This document shows positions 15,985 through 18,440 of a stretch of DNA of 18,440 bases, one piece after another (position 1 is the stretch's first letter; each line of letters opens with the position of its first letter). The stretch covers positions 1 to 18,440 of the forward strand of contig JAKDLE010000002.1 of NCBI GenBank assembly GCA_030453005.1, written 5' to 3'. Origin of the DNA: Pseudonocardia sp. (lineage in GTDB: Bacteria > Actinomycetota > Actinomycetes > Mycobacteriales > Pseudonocardiaceae). Below the pieces are notes generated by a model. The model searched no databases. It saw only the letters and a list, made by a program, of their open reading frames with translations, and was not told the DNA's origin. The position numbers were made by a program, and so were the translations under genes.

Positions 15985-16108
15985 GCCGCCGAGTTTGCCG
16001 TTTCCCGCGCCGAGTTTGCCGTTTCCCGCGCCGAGTTGGCCAGGCCGCTACCGGCTCCGCGGCGGGCGGATCGGCAAAGTCACCGCGTGAAACCGCAAAC
16101 TCGGCGGG
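15985..16108. repeat. Inverted array of 21-bp repeats between the DinB and ligase genes
   Basis: On the left a 21-bp unit (GCCGAGTTTGCCGTTTCCCGC) occurs twice in tandem at 15988-16008 and 16009-16029, with a truncated third copy to 16041. On the right the reverse complement of the array recurs in weaker form at 16072-16108; arms 15985-16021 and 16072-16108 match at about 31 of 37 positions around a 50-bp centre. The best part is 15986-16004 against 16089-16107 (18 of 19). It ends 16 bp before the ligase ribosome-binding site and could fold in the RNA leader or act as a mobile palindromic element. Confidence 0.8.
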
Positions 16109-16137
16109 TCTGTCGGGGGCGCTGGGAGGATGGGGAC

Positions 16138-17662
16138 GTGCTGCTCGCCGAGGTCGTCGCCGTCTCCGCCGCCGTCGGGGCCACCCGGTCGCGCACGGCC
16201 AAGGCGGCCGCGCTGGCCGACCTGCTGCGCTCGGTCGAACCCGCGGAGGTCGGGGCGGCCGCCGCGTGGCTCACCGGCGAGCCGCTCCAGGGCCGGATCG
16301 GAGCGGGCTGGCGCACCCTGTCGACGCTCGGCGTCCCGGCGGCCGCGGCTCCGTCGCTGCACGTCGCGGACGTCGACCGGTTGCTCGACGCCGTCGCGGG
16401 CACCTCGGGCTCCGGGTCCACCGCCCGCCGCGCCGCGCTGCTCGGGGAGCTGTTCGGGGCGGCCACCGCCGACGAGCAGGCGTTCCTGCGGCGGCTGCTC
16501 ACCGGCGAGCTGCGCCACGGCGCGTTGGAGGGGGTGATGTTGGAGGCGGTGGCGTCGGCGTCCGGGGTGGCGGCGCCGGTGGTCCGCCGCGCGTTCATGC
16601 TCTCCGGCAGGCTCCCCCGCCACGGCCCGGCTCGCGCTGACCGGCGGCGCCGACGCGCTCGCCGCGGTGTCCCTGCAGGTGGGGCGGCCGGTCCGGCCGA
16701 TGCTCGCGAGTCCCGGCGCCTCCCTCGACGCCGCGCTCGCCGCGCTGGGCACCGACGTCACCGTCGAGTTCAAGCTCGACGGCGCCCGGATCCAGGTGCA
16801 CCGCGACGGCGGCGAGGTGCGGGTCTGGACGCGCACGCTGCGCGAGATCACCGACGCCGTGCCGGAACTGGTCGACCGGGTCCGGGCCCTGCCCTGCCGC
16901 ACCGCCGTGCTCGACGGCGAGACCCTCGCGGTCGACGACGACGGCCGCCCCCGGGCGTTCCAGGACACGATGAGCCGCTTCGGCGGCGACGCCACCGACG
17001 AGCAGGTGCTGCTCAGCCCGTTCTTCTTCGACCTGCTGCACCTCGAGGGCACCGACCTGATCGACGAGCCGCTGCACGTGCGGCTCGACGCGCTCGCGGG
17101 GCTGCTGGTCGACCACCCGGCGTTGCGGATGCCGGGCGTCCGGCGGCCCACGCCCGAGCAGGCCGCCGAGGTGCTGGACGCGGCGCTCGCGGCCGGGCAC
17201 GAGGGCGTCGTCGTCAAGGCCCTCGACGCCCCGTACGCGGCGGGTCGGCGCGGGAGGTCGTGGCAGAAAGTCAAGCCGGTGCACACCCTCGACCTCGTCG
17301 TGATCGGCGCCGAGTGGGGACACGGCCGCCGCTCGACGAAGCTGTCCAACATCCACCTCGGCGCCCGCGACCCCGACGGCGGCGACCCGATCATGGTGGG
17401 CAAGACGTTCAAGGGAATGACCGACGAGCTGCTGGACTGGCAGACGGCCACGTTCCCCGCGCTCATCCGACACGACGACGGACATGCCGTCCTGCTGCGG
17501 CCCGAGCTCGTGGTCGAGATCGCGCTCGACGGCGCCCAGCGCAGCACCCGCTACCCCGGCGGGGTCGCGCTGCGCTTCGCCCGGGTCCTGCGCTACCGCC
17601 CCGACAAGACGCCCGGCGACGCCGACACGATCGACACGGTGCGCGCGCTCGCACAGGCGTAG
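16138..17662 (+). pseudogene. ligB: ATP-dependent DNA ligase (LigB type), frameshifted
   Basis: GTG start with GGGAGG 8 nt upstream. The first 160 codons form the ligase N-terminal DNA-binding domain (LLAEVVAVSAAV, LTGEPLQGRIGAGWRTL, FLRRLLTGELRHGALEGVML). The frame is lost at a run of five C (16614-16618). One C fewer restores LSGRLPATARLALTGG and joins the rest: LQVGRPVRPMLAS, the nucleotidylation motif FKLDGARIQVH (Lys codon 16772-16774), LDGETLAVD, SRFGGDATDEQ, FFFDLLHLEG, EGVVVKALDAPYAAGRRG, WQKVKP and an OB-fold end. The repaired protein would be 507 residues, the length of mycobacterial LigB. As written, translation stays open to 17706 with an arginine-rich missense tail and no active-site Lys. 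Either a real pseudogene or a homopolymer sequencing error. Confidence 0.85.

Positions 17663-18440
<778 letters not shown>

Noticed and set aside
15985..16108. CRISPR array
   Set aside because: Repeats are directly adjacent without unique spacers, and the second half is inverted; no cas genes nearby.
16667..17662. Separate short ligase starting at the GTG at 16667
   Set aside because: No ribosome-binding site or promoter precedes it, and upstream sequence in this frame back to the C run continues the ligase family pattern, so it is the second half of a broken gene.

Overview
The window is about 72-75% GC by eye, with tightly packed genes, several ATGA/GTGA overlaps and many GTG starts. Gene content and order point to an actinomycete of the Pseudonocardiales (Pseudonocardia-like). 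This is inferred from protein character and gene order, not from a database match.

Layout. (a) 1-449: the left edge carries an in-frame chimera of tryptophan 2,3-dioxygenase and the C-terminal alkyltransferase domain of an Ada/Ogt protein, followed by a 55-nt hairpin and a good SOS-box candidate ahead of rmuC. (b) 667-7802: a conserved core block of rmuC, a DUF6542 membrane protein, ispH (minus), a lipid-droplet-associated protein, xseA-xseB, a DUF4245 lipoprotein-like/membrane protein (minus) and glpX. This parallels the M. tuberculosis Rv1111c-Rv1098c neighbourhood, which continues with fumC. (c) 7930-10810: accessory genes between glpX and fumC, namely a YkuD L,D-transpeptidase, a LuxR/GerE-type regulator, an NTF2/SnoaL-like protein and a Uma2/DUF820 nuclease-fold protein. 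(d) 10922-12325: fumC. (e) 12492-15971: glutaminase (minus), a MntA-HepT (MNT/HEPN) toxin-antitoxin pair, and a WYL-domain regulator divergent from a DinB/DUF664 protein. (f) 15985-18440: an inverted array of 21-bp repeats, an ATP-dependent DNA ligase of the LigB type broken by one extra C, and a GuaB1-type IMPDH/GMP reductase broken by an apparent 29-bp deletion and running off the right edge.

How the genes fit together. rmuC, xseA and xseB (and the broken ligase) concern DNA maintenance. glpX and fumC are central carbon genes (gluconeogenesis, TCA cycle). ispH serves isoprenoid synthesis and the lipid-droplet protein lipid storage. The accessory parts contain a defence-like toxin-antitoxin pair and two small regulator-target units (LuxR with the NTF2-like gene, WYL with DinB).

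Regulation. Many genes lack a Shine-Dalgarno sequence and instead have a TAnnnT-like hexamer ending 6-7 nt before the start codon, the signature of leaderless transcripts in actinobacteria. The most notable items are the chimera, the SOS box before rmuC, a LuxR-linked site repeated at the same distance from two start codons, the MntA-HepT pair, and the two disrupted genes at the right end, where assembly error must be excluded.
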